Positions 32,555 to 41,759 of a stretch of DNA of 64,000 bases are shown in pieces (positions within the stretch are counted from its first letter, which is position 1; the number at the start of each line of letters is the position of its first letter). The notes under the pieces were generated by a model. It was not told where the DNA came from, ran no database searches, and saw nothing but the letters and a program-made list of their open reading frames with translations. A program made the translations under genes and the position numbers. The stretch comes from Nematopogon swammerdamellus (lineage: Eukaryota > Arthropoda > Insecta > Lepidoptera > Adelidae), in contig OX336348.1 in assembly GCA_946902875.1 (NCBI GenBank), positions 15,215,741-15,279,740 on the forward strand, given 5' to 3'.

Positions 32555-32761
32555 GTCGTTACAACAGCAACGAGGACGTGATCATGGAACAATGCCATGA
32601 TTCGAGTCTTAATAAAGAATACATGGAATGCAATAAAACATATACAATAACTGAAAGCGATCTTGGCAAAAGTGAATTCTATTGCGTGATCAACCAAATC
32701 GATAAAAACGTAGATACGACCTGGAGTACCGAGGACGCCGTGCTTCTGTATGAAATAACGA
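32555..32761 (+). CDS. Predicted internal exon, Ig-like fragment
   Basis: A 207-bp open segment is preceded by tttgttgcag (acceptor, AG at 32553-32554) and followed by gtgagt (donor, from 32762). Both boundaries are phase 1, so the exon can be inserted or skipped without shifting frame, as is common for exons of extracellular modules. It encodes about 69 residues with cysteines at EQCHD, MECNKT and EFYCVINQ. The stretch ITESDLGKSEFYCVI resembles the D-x-G-x-Y-x-C end of an Ig V-set strand F. There is no stop and no repeat resemblance. A secreted or membrane Ig-type protein is my inference. No neighbouring exon was found in the window, perhaps because flanking introns are filled with repeats. 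Confidence 0.5.
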
Positions 32762-33146
32762 GTGAGTCACATACAAAATAATTTATAAATGATCAGATCA
32801 CACACCGAAATAATACCAGAAACGAAGGGGTACAATTAATTTTAATTTTCACTTTATTGGCTTCAAATTTATTTACCAAATAAAATTAAAGACTGTTAAA
32901 ACTGTAAGTAAGTGCTATATAACGTGTAGAAATTTAGAATATAATACAATTTGAAGTTAGGAGGTTTAGTTTAGGGCAACTGCACGTTATGGCATACTGT
33001 TTTTTTATGTTAAAATGCTAGACTTGCGTCGGCTGGCCGAAAACATGTTTTTGCGCTCTCCTGAACTTTTTTGCGAAAAGTTTTGAGTTTGAGCAGCCGC
33101 GATCTTCACAGCGTAGATTCGACTGACCTATGCTCGCGAGAATATC
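32762..33146. other. Gene-free stretch after the exon
   Basis: Begins with the donor gtgagt. AT-rich, then a short GC-richer part at 33030-33140. Nothing recognisable. Confidence 0.4.
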
Positions 33147-34624
33147 GGCGGGTTTCATCGGCCACCCTTCAAGGTCACCACCCCCGGTGGTCCATGGGAA
33201 TTTCGTCTGAATTGCTTTTCTCATCGGCCACCCCTAACACATGTTAAGGCATCTCAGTAGTGTGGCCGAAAGGAATGGAGGTTGTGCGAAGGTTTCTCAT
33301 CGGCCACCCCAGATGTTTTTTAATTTTATTTTTTTCTTGTTATATACTATATAAAGTACAGATACAAAAGGTAGGATACAAAACATACTACTTAAAATAA
33401 TAATATACAGCGTGTTTGGCACATCGACCGACAAATTTTTTTTGTATGTAAGTGGGGTCATTTGCACATTTTCATCCATGATACCTTTTGTCAGATGTCA
33501 CGTGGTATCGAGATACAATTTGCTTTCTTGATTTTTGAAAATTACCAAAATACCAGCTTTAAACCTTTGTAACTTTTTTGTTTATGATTGTAAGGTCTTA
33601 TGACCTTCCAAATTTCCGAGAACGAGTAAAAATATGAGAGAATCTTAATTTCTTAATTCATTTAAAGAAAACTGACAACAATTGATAGCTTCATTTTCTT
33701 TTAAAAAGTTCACTAGTTTATGCCCTTTCTAACGGTATACCAATACCACATGTCATACAAATAATTCACTATGGGGTAAAAATTAGGTAAAGAGACATAT
33801 TATTGTATTATTATTATTATATTATTAACAGAACGACAACACGGGCACTTATCGGTGCATTTTGTTCAATTCTCCATGTTCAATGTTTAGACTCTTGCAA
33901 ATTATCCCAAATTATGACCACATAGTGAATTATTTGTATGACATGTGGTACACCGTTGGAAAGGTCGTAAACTAGTGAACTTTTTAAAAGAAAATGAAGC
34001 TATCAATAATAATTGCTGTCAGTTTTTTTTTTAATGAATTAAGAAATTAAGATTCTGTCATATTTTTACTCGTTCTCGGGACTTTGGGAGGTCATAAGAC
34101 CTTTTCATGGTATTAACTTCATCAAGTAATATTTTTTCTCGAACAAGGATACATCGTAAAACACAATAAATTTTATTTCGTGCTGATACGATCACAAAAA
34201 TAAGTTACAAGGGTTTAAAGCTGGGATTTTGGTAATTTTAAAAAATAAAGAAAAAAAATTGTATCCCGATACCACGTGACATCTGACAAAAGGTATCATG
34301 GGTCAAAACTTTGCAAATGACCCCACTTACATACAAAAAAAATTGTCGATCGATGTGCCGAACAGCCTGTATATTATTATTTTAAGTAGTATGTTTTGAA
34401 TCTGTACTTTATATAGTACCTATATAACAAGAAAAAAATAATAATTAAAAAACATCTGGGGTGGCCGATGAGAAAACCTTCACACAACCTCCATTCCTTT
34501 CGGCCACCCCACTGAGATGCCTTAACACGTGTTAGGGGTGGCCGATGAGAAAAGCAATTCAGACGAAATTCCCATCGACCACCGGGGGTGGTGACCTTGG
34601 GGGGTGGCCGATGAAACCCGCCGG
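33147..34624. repeat. Large inverted repeat, copy 2 (1.48 kb)
   Basis: The outer arms start with cggcgggtttcatcggccac at 33147 and end with its complement near 34624. Pairing runs inward through ccaccccagatgttttt, catactacttaaaataataa, gtggggtcatttgc, gtcacgtggtatcgag and catagtgaattatttg to a short centre around 33830-33870. The inner part (33405-34380) matches the repeat at 6861-8995 but without the LINE. No coding frame. It is a foldback of unknown class. Confidence 0.8.
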
Positions 34625-35489
34625 AGAATATCGCTTCCATCGTTGATTCTTCGTCCTCAATTTCATCGAGATTCGCTCGTAATTTACGACGTGCTTTCTA
34701 TATTGCTCTCTCCTTTTCCTTCCGCGTACATTCCTCTTCTATTTTACATGCTTTAAACTTGACATAATAGATTTAACACATAAGCGATGATACATGACCT
34801 AATAAATTACATACTAAAACACAAAGATAGTCGTCTGGCAACCCGCGCGCAAGCTATCTGACGCGTGCATTGGGTCTCTAGCTCGACCAATTACGAGTCG
34901 TCTTGGCTTCATTTCTATAACTAGGGCGACTCCCTCCACGGCTGCCATAGGGCGTCACTTCTCAGGTTCTTGATCACCGATTCTCTAATTGACCATACAG
35001 AGAGCCACGCTTATGCAATTTTCATACAATTCCAGTGATTACTACAGCTACTACAGCGATTTACTTATCGTTTTTACTGTTATATTTTGGTATTAAAATC
35101 GTTCTTGTTTCCGTCCAGTTCATTGTAGCCAGCACAACCAAAGCATATTTTTTCTATCGTACCTAGGTACCAGGAAGTGGCTTCGTTTGGGAGATAGATA
35201 CTTAATTCCTAATAAATAAAGCAAAGGTTCTACGGGCGACTTACCATGTAACATATGTCAATATCTCGAGTTATAACAGGGCACCACTAGAAACTACGTA
35301 CAACTGTACATAAGCAATAGTAATATACTCTAGTTTATTGTACCTATGCATTGTATGTAAAAAAACTCTTTATTTTATACAATAAACGATTTCTTTCTCC
35401 TTTCTTCTTTTATAAGGATATTCATATTATTAATATCCTTATAACTCGAGAACCACTTTATCGATTTATATACGGTTTTCACTGTTACA
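34625..35489. other. Gene-free stretch with a SINE-A scrap
   Basis: A ~35-bp SINE-A scrap (tccgtccagttcattgtagc) lies at 35109-35145. The rest is AT-rich without protein-like frames. Confidence 0.4.
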
Positions 35490-35830
35490 GTTTCGGGGAA
35501 ATCCTCCGCACTTCGGGAACCCCCCTCCGCCGTCGGTAAACCGCCAAGCTTCGGGGAAGTCCCCACGTTGAGAATCCCCCCCTCCACGGCCCCCTCGCCC
35601 GCCGGTCCTACCAAGCTTCGGGGAAGTCCCCCGGGAATCACCGGTAGTCGGGAAGCTTCGGGAAACCTCCCTCCCCTCCCCGCCCCGTCACCGCAGGCAT
35701 ACGTTTATGAAGTCCCGGCTTCCCCCCACCCCGGCCGCCTCCACCCCCTCGCCCCCGGCCTCGAAGAGCCCCGCCGGTATACATTTACGGGAGTCCCCCC
35801 TCCATCTCGAAGGAAATTCCCCTCGAAGCT
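35490..35830. promoter_or_regulatory. C-rich block with NF-kB-like decamers
   Basis: The decamer pattern GGGRNNYYCC is met exactly by gggaagtccc at 35553-35562 and 35621-35630. Near matches are ggggaaatcctcc (35493), gggaaacctccc (35660) and ggaaattccc (35812). Twice the site is part of a longer repeat (caagcttcggggaagtcccc). Rel/Dif/Dorsal-type factors bind such sites in insects (established). That it works here is speculation; the block may simply be a GC-rich repeat. Confidence 0.3.
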
Positions 35831-35867
35831 AATTAAGCATGAGAGGTTAGCACCCAATCGTACGGCG

Positions 35868-36066
35868 CTCGCGATTGCGCAATCCGAGACAGGCTCATAC
35901 CTGTTGCTGCGGAGTGGGTAAATATGATAAACTTGCGCGACCCAGGTTCATGCTAGCGTAGCACGCCAAGGCGCTCGCGAATATTGTAGAAGCTTCTGTA
36001 ACCTTCTAGAGCATTCCATCCTGCGCGATTGCGCAATCCGACACAGGTTTATAGCTGCCGCTGCGG
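35868..36066. repeat. ~45-bp direct repeats with HSE-like spacer
   Basis: The block gcgattgcgcaatccgagac, followed by aggctcatacctg and ctgcgg, at 35868-35914 is repeated at about 36024-36066. Between them, agaagcttctgtaaccttct (about 35989-36008) contains inverted GAA/TTC units as in heat-shock elements. It lies just beyond the 3' end of the viral-like gene at 36076-36558. Confidence 0.4.
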
Positions 36067-36075
36067 CGTAGGTTT

Positions 36076-36558
36076 TCAACAATTGAAACATTTATTTCTC
36101 ACAATAAAATCTTTCATCATCAACACATTTACGCGAGCACAGTGTGCGGGAGCTGTGGTATGGTTGGTGCATTCGGTAGACGGGCGGTGAAGTAGTTTCA
36201 GCGACGGGCAGCCCGCATCGTCCAGGTCGCACACGTTTAAGTTGAAGCGTTCGAGCCACCTCTTCTTCTCCAGGCCTTTCACGTACACTCGCTCCGCCGC
36301 GTGAAGGTGTTTCTTCAGGACATCGGTCATTTCATCGTAGGGGATATCCCCCGCGCCCCCCTTCAAACCGCCGAGATAATGGCGCTCCAGCCAGTGGTTT
36401 TCTTACGTATGCTGGAGGCTTAGGTATCGCCACGAATGTGGCGGTTTGAATACCCAAACCGTCGGCTGTTCTTCGTTCAGAGGAAGTATGGCTAACTCCT
36501 TGACTGCGTACTTATCTAGGGCCCATCTGAAGGCTTGAATATCGAGTACGTACTCCAT
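36076..36558 (-). pseudogene. Conserved 160-codon protein of virus-like element
   Basis: The minus-strand frame starts ATGGAGTACGTACTCGAT (36558) and reads MEYVLDIQAFRWALDKYAVK at its N-terminus. It belongs by recognition to a protein that often accompanies PolB and double-jelly-roll genes in insect genomic elements, whose function is unknown to me. One in-frame TAA (codon 52, 36403-36405) breaks it; the frame then continues for 108 more codons to the stop at 36076 (ERVYVKGLEKKRWLERF, and a C-terminus with many Cys/His). It is divergent with the BIR gene, separated by about 115 bp containing tatttatag at 36602, a possible shared promoter. Confidence 0.5.
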
Positions 36559-36673
36559 GATGGCTAGAGTACAACTAATTAAAATATACCGATAATATAT
36601 CTATTTATAGCCGAGTGAGCATTTCACCGAGCTACACGTGTCTGCAGCATCAGTCATTCGGCAGCGTTGCGAC

Positions 36674-37086
36674 ATGCAAAACGTGTCTCCAGATGCTACC
36701 ATGACGCAAGCCACTCTCCAGGTGCACGCCTCAGGGCCGGCTCACGAACACTACTCGTCCGAGTCGATGCGTCTTCAATCCTACAACGATTGGCCGCGAG
36801 CGCTGCGGCAGAAGCCTGAAGAATGGCGCTGGCTGGTTTCTTCTACACGGGCTTCGGTGATAAAGTGACCTGCTTTTATTGCGCGGTAACCCTCAACCAA
36901 TGGCGACCGGAGGATACACCGTGGGTGAAGCACGCAAAACTGCTGGGCCGCTGCGCTTTCGTATACATAACGAAAGGAGCTGACTTCGTAGCCGCCAACG
37001 CGAGAGGATTGGACGAGATCGACATTCCGCGCTACTCACCATACTTTTATACATATTCAGACGATGGATCCTTTAAATTGCAATGA
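36674..37086 (+). pseudogene. BIR-domain (IAP-type) protein, frameshifted
   Basis: After about 35 residues without a known domain, a BIR domain follows: RLQSYNDWPRALRQKPEE, then a one-base shift near 36822, then MALAGFFYTGFGDKVTCFYC and WVKHAKLLGRC. The zinc ligands fit C-x2-C-x16-H-x6-C exactly. BIR proteins in baculoviruses and insects bind caspases and IAP antagonists and block apoptosis. There is one BIR and no RING finger before the stop at 37084-37086. aataaaa at 37134 may be its poly-A signal. It lies between two genes of a Polinton/adintovirus-like relic and was probably part of it. Without the shift it would encode about 137 residues. Activity is unlikely in this copy. Confidence 0.65.
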
Positions 37087-37149
37087 ATTAAATTTAAGAG
37101 TGAATAGTTTTATTTCACACCCATCTCCCACCCAATAAAACAAAGTAAA

Positions 37150-37797
37150 GTCAGTGAAAATATTCATTAATTTATTTACAAAATCTTAATGCTAAATTTA
37201 TACAATACCAAAGTGTCAACATCTACATTAATTTGCGCACTGACCGCTGATGGGGCGTATACCGAACTATGCGATCGTGTATAATTAGGCAATAAGCCGA
37301 AGGTTGCGGTGGAAACGGTGCGTGTGCCTAAATTCTAGTTTGATGTCCACTGGGCCGACCTTTACACTTTCGTTCTGCTTAGAGCAATCGATGACAATCA
37401 GAGGGGCTCTCTGTTCAAATTAGACCTTCGTGAGCAGAGGCTCCATCGCATCCCTCTCGTAGTACGATCGTTGAAAGCTGCAGAACAAATCGTACAGCAC
37501 GGCGAATTGATTGCGACTAAAGCCAATGTGCAGATCGACGCACGGCTAACATTACGAATTCAGATAGAGTTTGATATCACTCAAATTACAATGGTCGAAG
37601 CGGCTGGCGTCTTGCGTAACCGCATTTTTACGTTTCTTCTGAAAGGCTACGATGACGTAGCGCGGTTTCTCCAATTGCGTTGCAGTCTTGACGGCCCATA
37701 CGTGTTTCGCGCTCGTCGGCAGCGATGGATATTCGTAGAGGTCCCAAGAGCAAAAACTCATCAAAATCTCCGGATCTCGAGATATGTATTTGAGCAA
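37150..37797 (-). pseudogene. Double-jelly-roll capsid-like gene, C-terminal part
   Basis: Read on the minus strand: RLLKYISRDPEILMSFCSWD, then SAKHVWAVKTATQLEKPRYV, VAFQKKRKNAV and NLSDIKLYLNS. After a stop/shift near 37552 come FAVLYDLFCSFQRSYYERD and, past another stop, PLIVIDCSKQNESVKVGPVD. The order matches the insect proteins grouped as double-jelly-roll-like, which resemble major capsid proteins of Polintons and adintoviruses (family knowledge). At least three breaks are visible. The gene continues at 38903-39200, beyond an inserted element. Confidence 0.6.
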
Positions 37798-38902
37798 CCT
37801 TCTTACTATCATTATTGATTTACGTTTTATTTATAGACGTCCAGAGATACCAACCTTCCGGCTACAAAATCCAGACGTCTACAACCTGCACTCTTGCGAG
37901 TACAGTGATCATGTATGCCAGATCGAGGCCCCATAGCTGCTCTGTCGAACATCCGTTCTTCCGAAAAAATCCCATGGGAAACACAGGCTGTGACCTTTCC
38001 CCAGCCGATCCGAGCCACCACCCGTCCACCCGGAGGAACCCCCGACCGAAGTCGAGAGCCGGGGGTGAAGCCTTCACTGCCACTGGGGTCCGCACCCTAT
38101 CCAACCACAACCTGTGCCCAGGGCCTCAGCGTTTTGTACTAGCCTAACGGCTTTTGTTTTCACCAGCTATGTATATGCGTGGAAGTGCATGTGACCACCA
38201 CCTAATGTGTACCGGGGATCCACCGGTCTCGAATGACTGACTCACGTCAGCGTCATTAGCTCGTGAGAAATCCATCCCACATCCACATATAAGTGTGTGT
38301 TGCACCGACATACCGATCTACATTATTCGCATGTCTACCAATTCTCCACATTGGTTACGGAGCTCTAAGTGGCTCACCACTCGCAGCTTTCGCTACTTAT
38401 TCCCGTGTTTGATGCTTTGGCTACACAAGTACGGAAGCACCAGGGAATCAACGCTAAACGACAACCCCTGCGAGACCAACTCCAGTCTTCCGTGCAGAAG
38501 CACGAAGCATTCTGGGGCTTTTAACGGAACCCCGCAGTACTCAACCCAGCGTTTAGGGTAGTATCTCATTTGACCCACCGACCTGAGTGGAGTCAGCAGC
38601 GTGAGCTAAGAGGAGGCCGAAACCCCCAACTTTGTACTCATGTAACGTTTAATGAGTAATCGTCGAGAACAAGTTCTTTACCACACATTATTTCTAACAG
38701 TGACGCCCGTTACACCGCCCAGTTGAGGGATAGGGTAGCCAACTGCTAGTTTAAAAGGGTAGCCGCCGTGTGGTCTGCATAGGGAAGCGTCACGGATACT
38801 AGTACCCAACTCCGACACCTTGGACGACTGAACGCCTCTGCGATCCCGGACAAGGGTCGCTAATACGGATCTATGGATCCTGGTGTATATGTAATTGAGC
38901 AG
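37783..38902. mobile_element. 1.09-kb insertion with ~15-bp target duplication
   Basis: The sequence tatgtatttgagcaa (37783-37797) recurs as tatgtaattgagcag (38888-38902). Both encode the same LL-x-YI residues of the capsid-like gene, so the 37798-38887 segment is an insertion with target-site duplication. It is GC-richer than its surroundings. It holds no frame with recognisable motifs (the 110-codon frame 37815-38147 is Ser/Pro/Arg-rich). The ~15-bp duplication suggests LINE-type insertion. The family is unknown. Confidence 0.6.
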
Positions 38903-39200
38903 TTGAATTTTATCCTTATCCGACACTTTTACATAGGGGAGCAGCCATTCTATTTGGTGGAGTACTATTTCCTAAGTCCCCATCGGCCGCTGAGATGACG
39001 GCGTTTGCGTCGTTATTGACTCTCGTCAAAATCAACTCATGCTTGACGTTCACCACGATTCGATGATAGTCTTCGGCGAAGCCGAGAAGTAGTTTCAATG
39101 GAATGGTCACATCAAAGTACCTCGGCGTTGATCAATTTGTCTTCATCCTCCAGCCAGCCGGCATTGGTGTTGATCGAGTGAGGAGTCGGATAGTTATTAT
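38903..39200 (-). pseudogene. Double-jelly-roll capsid-like gene, N-proximal part
   Basis: On the minus strand it reads INTNAGWLEDEDKL, then VTIPLKLLLGFAEDYHRIVV, VKHELILTRVNNDANAVIS, and in another frame SDKDKIQLLNYI, where the 1.09-kb insertion begins. Shifts occur near 39105 and 38940. The start of the gene is not visible; a LINE insertion lies upstream at 39281-40130. Together with 37150-37797 this is one gene of at least 300 codons. Confidence 0.6.
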
Positions 39201-39242
39201 GAGGTATAATATTTGCATAGCGTTATATATTTATAGAAAAGT

Positions 39243-40170
39243 TATATACTCACAGCAGAGTTCTCTCTCTCCTCTTGTTTGGGTGTACATCGGGCGTCTT
39301 GGCGAGTCCATCGGACGTCTGTTGTTTTCAATGGCATAGCTATCCCCTACAGCAAGTGCGTTAAAAATTTAGGGCTTATGATCGACGAAGCTCTTACATG
39401 GAGTGTGCAGGTTAATGAGGTCAGTCGAAAGGTCTTCGGGAGCATGCACTCTCTCAAGCGTTTGCAAAACTTCATTCCCATTGACACAAAAATTACGCTC
39501 GCTCAATGCCTCTTATTGCCAATTCTAGATTATGCCGATGTGTGTTATCTTGACCTAAATGAGGATCTCCTCAACAAACTCGACCGTATCCTCAACTTGT
39601 GCATTCGCTATATTTTCGGATTGCGCAAGTATGACCATATATCTGAATATCGAGCTCGCCTTCAGTGGCTCGATGTTCGTGGTCGCAGGAACTCTCACGC
39701 CCTCTCTCTTCTCTTCCGCACACTTAATGATCCTGCTGCTCCCAAATATTTGAGTGAACGGTTTGAATTTCTTTCTTCTCACGGTCTGGCTTTAAGATCT
39801 GCTGACAACTTACTCTTGGCAATACCGGCTCACTCAAGCTCTTTCTACACGGACTCTTTCACAGTACAAACAGCTCGCCTCTGGAATAACCTGCCCGTGC
39901 ATTTACGCTCCTCTACATCTATGAATGTATTTAAGATTAATTTAAACAAACTTCTCCTCTCGTTACCGAAGTAAATGCAATCTATAATATTAGATACATA
40001 TCTTTACTCCCCTTCTCTTACATACCATAATATTAGATATATGCAGCATGTCTCAGCAAGTTCAGGAGTCGGATTGGTACTATGTACAATATTTACACAC
40101 ACACAAAGCGTTGGCCTCATATACAAAGTGTATATACTCACAGCAGAGTTCTCTCTCTCCCCTCTTATTC
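39243..40170 (+). mobile_element. 5'-truncated LINE with ~38-bp flanking repeats
   Basis: The LINE spans 39281-40130. Its flanks are direct repeats of about 38 bp (tatatactcacagcagagtt to ctcttgttt at 39243-39280, and the same with ctcttattc at 40131-40170), which looks like an unusually long target duplication. The site lies between the PolB and capsid-like genes. Confidence 0.6.
39309..39974 (+). pseudogene. CR1/Jockey-type RT C-terminal region
   Basis: An uninterrupted frame of about 220 codons encodes the region after the RT catalytic core. It reads KNLGLMIDEALTWSVQVNEV, then LLPILDYADVCYLDL, LNLCIRYIFGLRKYDH, and the C-terminal block FTVQTARLWNNLPVHLRSS, with the stop at 39972-39974. 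The preserved frame implies a fairly recent insertion. The endonuclease and catalytic RT motifs are absent (5' truncation), so the copy cannot move by itself. Confidence 0.75.
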
Positions 40171-40269
40171 TGTTCTCCTTCTCTTATTCGGGCGGTCATT
40201 TCCGGTTTGGATTGACGGGCGGCGCAGGCTTGACGTCATATGAAACATAAAGTAACACCTTTAGTCAAA

Positions 40270-40990
40270 TATTATGAGAATGTAGAGGTATGTCGGAATC
40301 CAATTGCTATCCGAAAAAAAAATCTAACCTCAGCCAGTATGTAGTGACCCCACGGCAGCGTGTCGGTGGTGTTGGGTAGGAGGCATCTCTTGTCGTCGTG
40401 GGGACTCAGTGCGATTTTTTGCTGCCGGATGGTTAGTGCAGCTTCGAATTAAATAGGTGTTGTCGCCTCTCCTTTAGGACGTTGTGTCGAAGGCATTGGG
40501 TGTAGTCGTCGAAGCAGATCGTCTGCTCGACCACCCCGGCCTTCACACCTGAAAACAATAGCACATATATGTTAGTATACACACATACAAATAAGTCAAA
40601 TTGCGGTGAAAATTCACAGAAATGTTACAATATTATGCAGACAATTTTTAAAATATATACAGTAAATCGTACCTTTGGCCTTCTTGAGGGTATCTTTGCC
40701 TTCGACGCGTATGATGTACGTTACATCTTGGAGCGCAGGCCAACAAACTCGGTCATGATGCGTCCGCAACACTCGTCCTTCATCAGCCCGACGACCTTCT
40801 TGTTGGCGAGTGGCATTCCGGACGCATTGTCGGCGGGATAGTCCGAGGTGTCGAACCGGTCGATATCCCTCCGCATGACCGCGTACGCATCCTCACACCG
40901 CAGCTCGTAGACAAGGCTGTCCGTGTCGGTGTAGAGGAGCTTCGCCCGCTCTTGATGTACAGCCAGCATGTATGCATAGTGGAATGCATA
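40270..40990 (-). pseudogene. Family B DNA polymerase C-terminus (virus-like)
   Basis: The minus-strand sequence reads FHYAYMLAVHQERAKLLYTD and then TDSLVYELRCEDAYAVM. YTDTDS (about 40916-40933) is the catalytic motif C of family B polymerases. Then GLMKDECCGRIMTEFVGLRS, a frameshift near 40722, VEGKDTLKKAKG, an apparent intron (40549-40672), and VKAGVVEQTICFDDYTQCL. A further shift near 40440 precedes IALSPHDDKR and TLPWGHYIL. The family fits protein-primed PolB of Polinton/adintovirus-type elements found in insect genomes. The 5' part is cut off by the LTR that starts at 40992. At least two frameshifts show it is dead. Confidence 0.7.
40549..40672 (-). other. Intron-like segment in PolB relic
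   Basis: On the minus strand the coding sequence meets gtacg after AAAG and resumes with GTGTGAAG after tgttttcag. Removing 124 bp joins KAKG directly to VKAG in frame, as expected for the family. The interior is AT-rich and has stops in all frames. Splicing is predicted, not shown. Confidence 0.5.
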
Positions 40991-40991
40991 C

Positions 40992-41298
40992 TGTTACACC
41001 CCTAATAATGCACACAGACCGCGCTTGCACTTTTACCTTATATAAGCGAGCGCGCGACAGCCGGCAAAGTCAGTCAATTTCAACCACTCTTCTATGGCGA
41101 AGCTCTGCCCAAACAAATAATAAGATTCTATATTAACAAATGTTCTAAATCAAGTGCTAATTCATAATTCTAAATCTATTAAATAAGCTCTAAATCAAAT
41201 GGTGTTATAATTAGGTTCTTATTTAAAATAAACGTTCAAGTTCATAAAAACAATTAATTTCATTTTTTAAAAAGCTTAGCGGAAAGCTCCGCCTAACA
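40992..41298 (+). mobile_element. 5' LTR of Gypsy-type retrotransposon
   Basis: The 307-bp LTR starts tgttacaccc and ends gcctaaca, so the terminal tgtta/taaca form an inverted repeat. It has tatataa at 41039-41045 as a promoter candidate. The primer site follows after two bases. The LTR starts inside the PolB relic, whose reading frame ends at 40990. The matching 3' LTR is not found in the window. Confidence 0.8.
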
Positions 41299-41300
41299 AT

Positions 41301-41318
41301 TGGTGTCAGAAGTGGGAT
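41301..41318 (+). other. Primer binding site, tRNA-Leu type
   Basis: tggtgtcagaagtgggat is complementary to the 3' end of a leucine tRNA (ending CCA). It lies two bases after the LTR, the standard place for priming minus-strand DNA. Several Ty3/Gypsy elements of insects use tRNA-Leu. Confidence 0.75.
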
Positions 41319-41513
41319 GCAGAGTAATTAAAACTCCAGTTTTTCCCCACGAAACCCACAAACTAATAGTGAAAGAACTCCAGTGTTCCATACCGCCGCC
41401 GCTGCCATCTTCTACATCGTGAACCAGAACTCAACTCCAGCTCGCCGACTCACCCTCCAGTTGCCACATCAACCTCCGCTATCCCAGACGGAACCAGCAC
41501 TGCTTAAAAGGCA

Positions 41514-41640
41514 GTTCTCCAGCCAGCTCCTGTCAGTTCTCCAGCCAGCTCCTGCCAGTTCTCCAGCCAGCTCCTGCCAGTTCTCCAGCCAGCTCCTGCC
41601 AGTTCTCCAGCCAGCTTCTGCCAGTTCTCCTACGTCGTCG
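41514..41640 (+). repeat. ~21-bp tandem repeat in the retrotransposon leader
   Basis: About five to six copies of cagttctccagccagctcct, in the untranslated leader between primer site and gag. An 86-codon frame (41383-41643) runs through it, Pro/Ser/Gln-rich; I do not regard it as a separate gene. Confidence 0.8.
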
Positions 41641-41759
41641 TAACTCCTCGCCAGTGTAGTGTTGTGCGATGCAGCTGTGTATCTACGCTCTGTGAGTAGA
41701 CTATACTATTAAGCCCTAAAGGACATTAAGTAATTTTAATTTAATACGATAATTCTTCC

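Noticed and set aside
32530..32781. Stand-alone small gene starting at 32530
   Set aside because: The ATG lies before a strong splice acceptor and the frame runs through a strong donor. It is better read as an internal exon.
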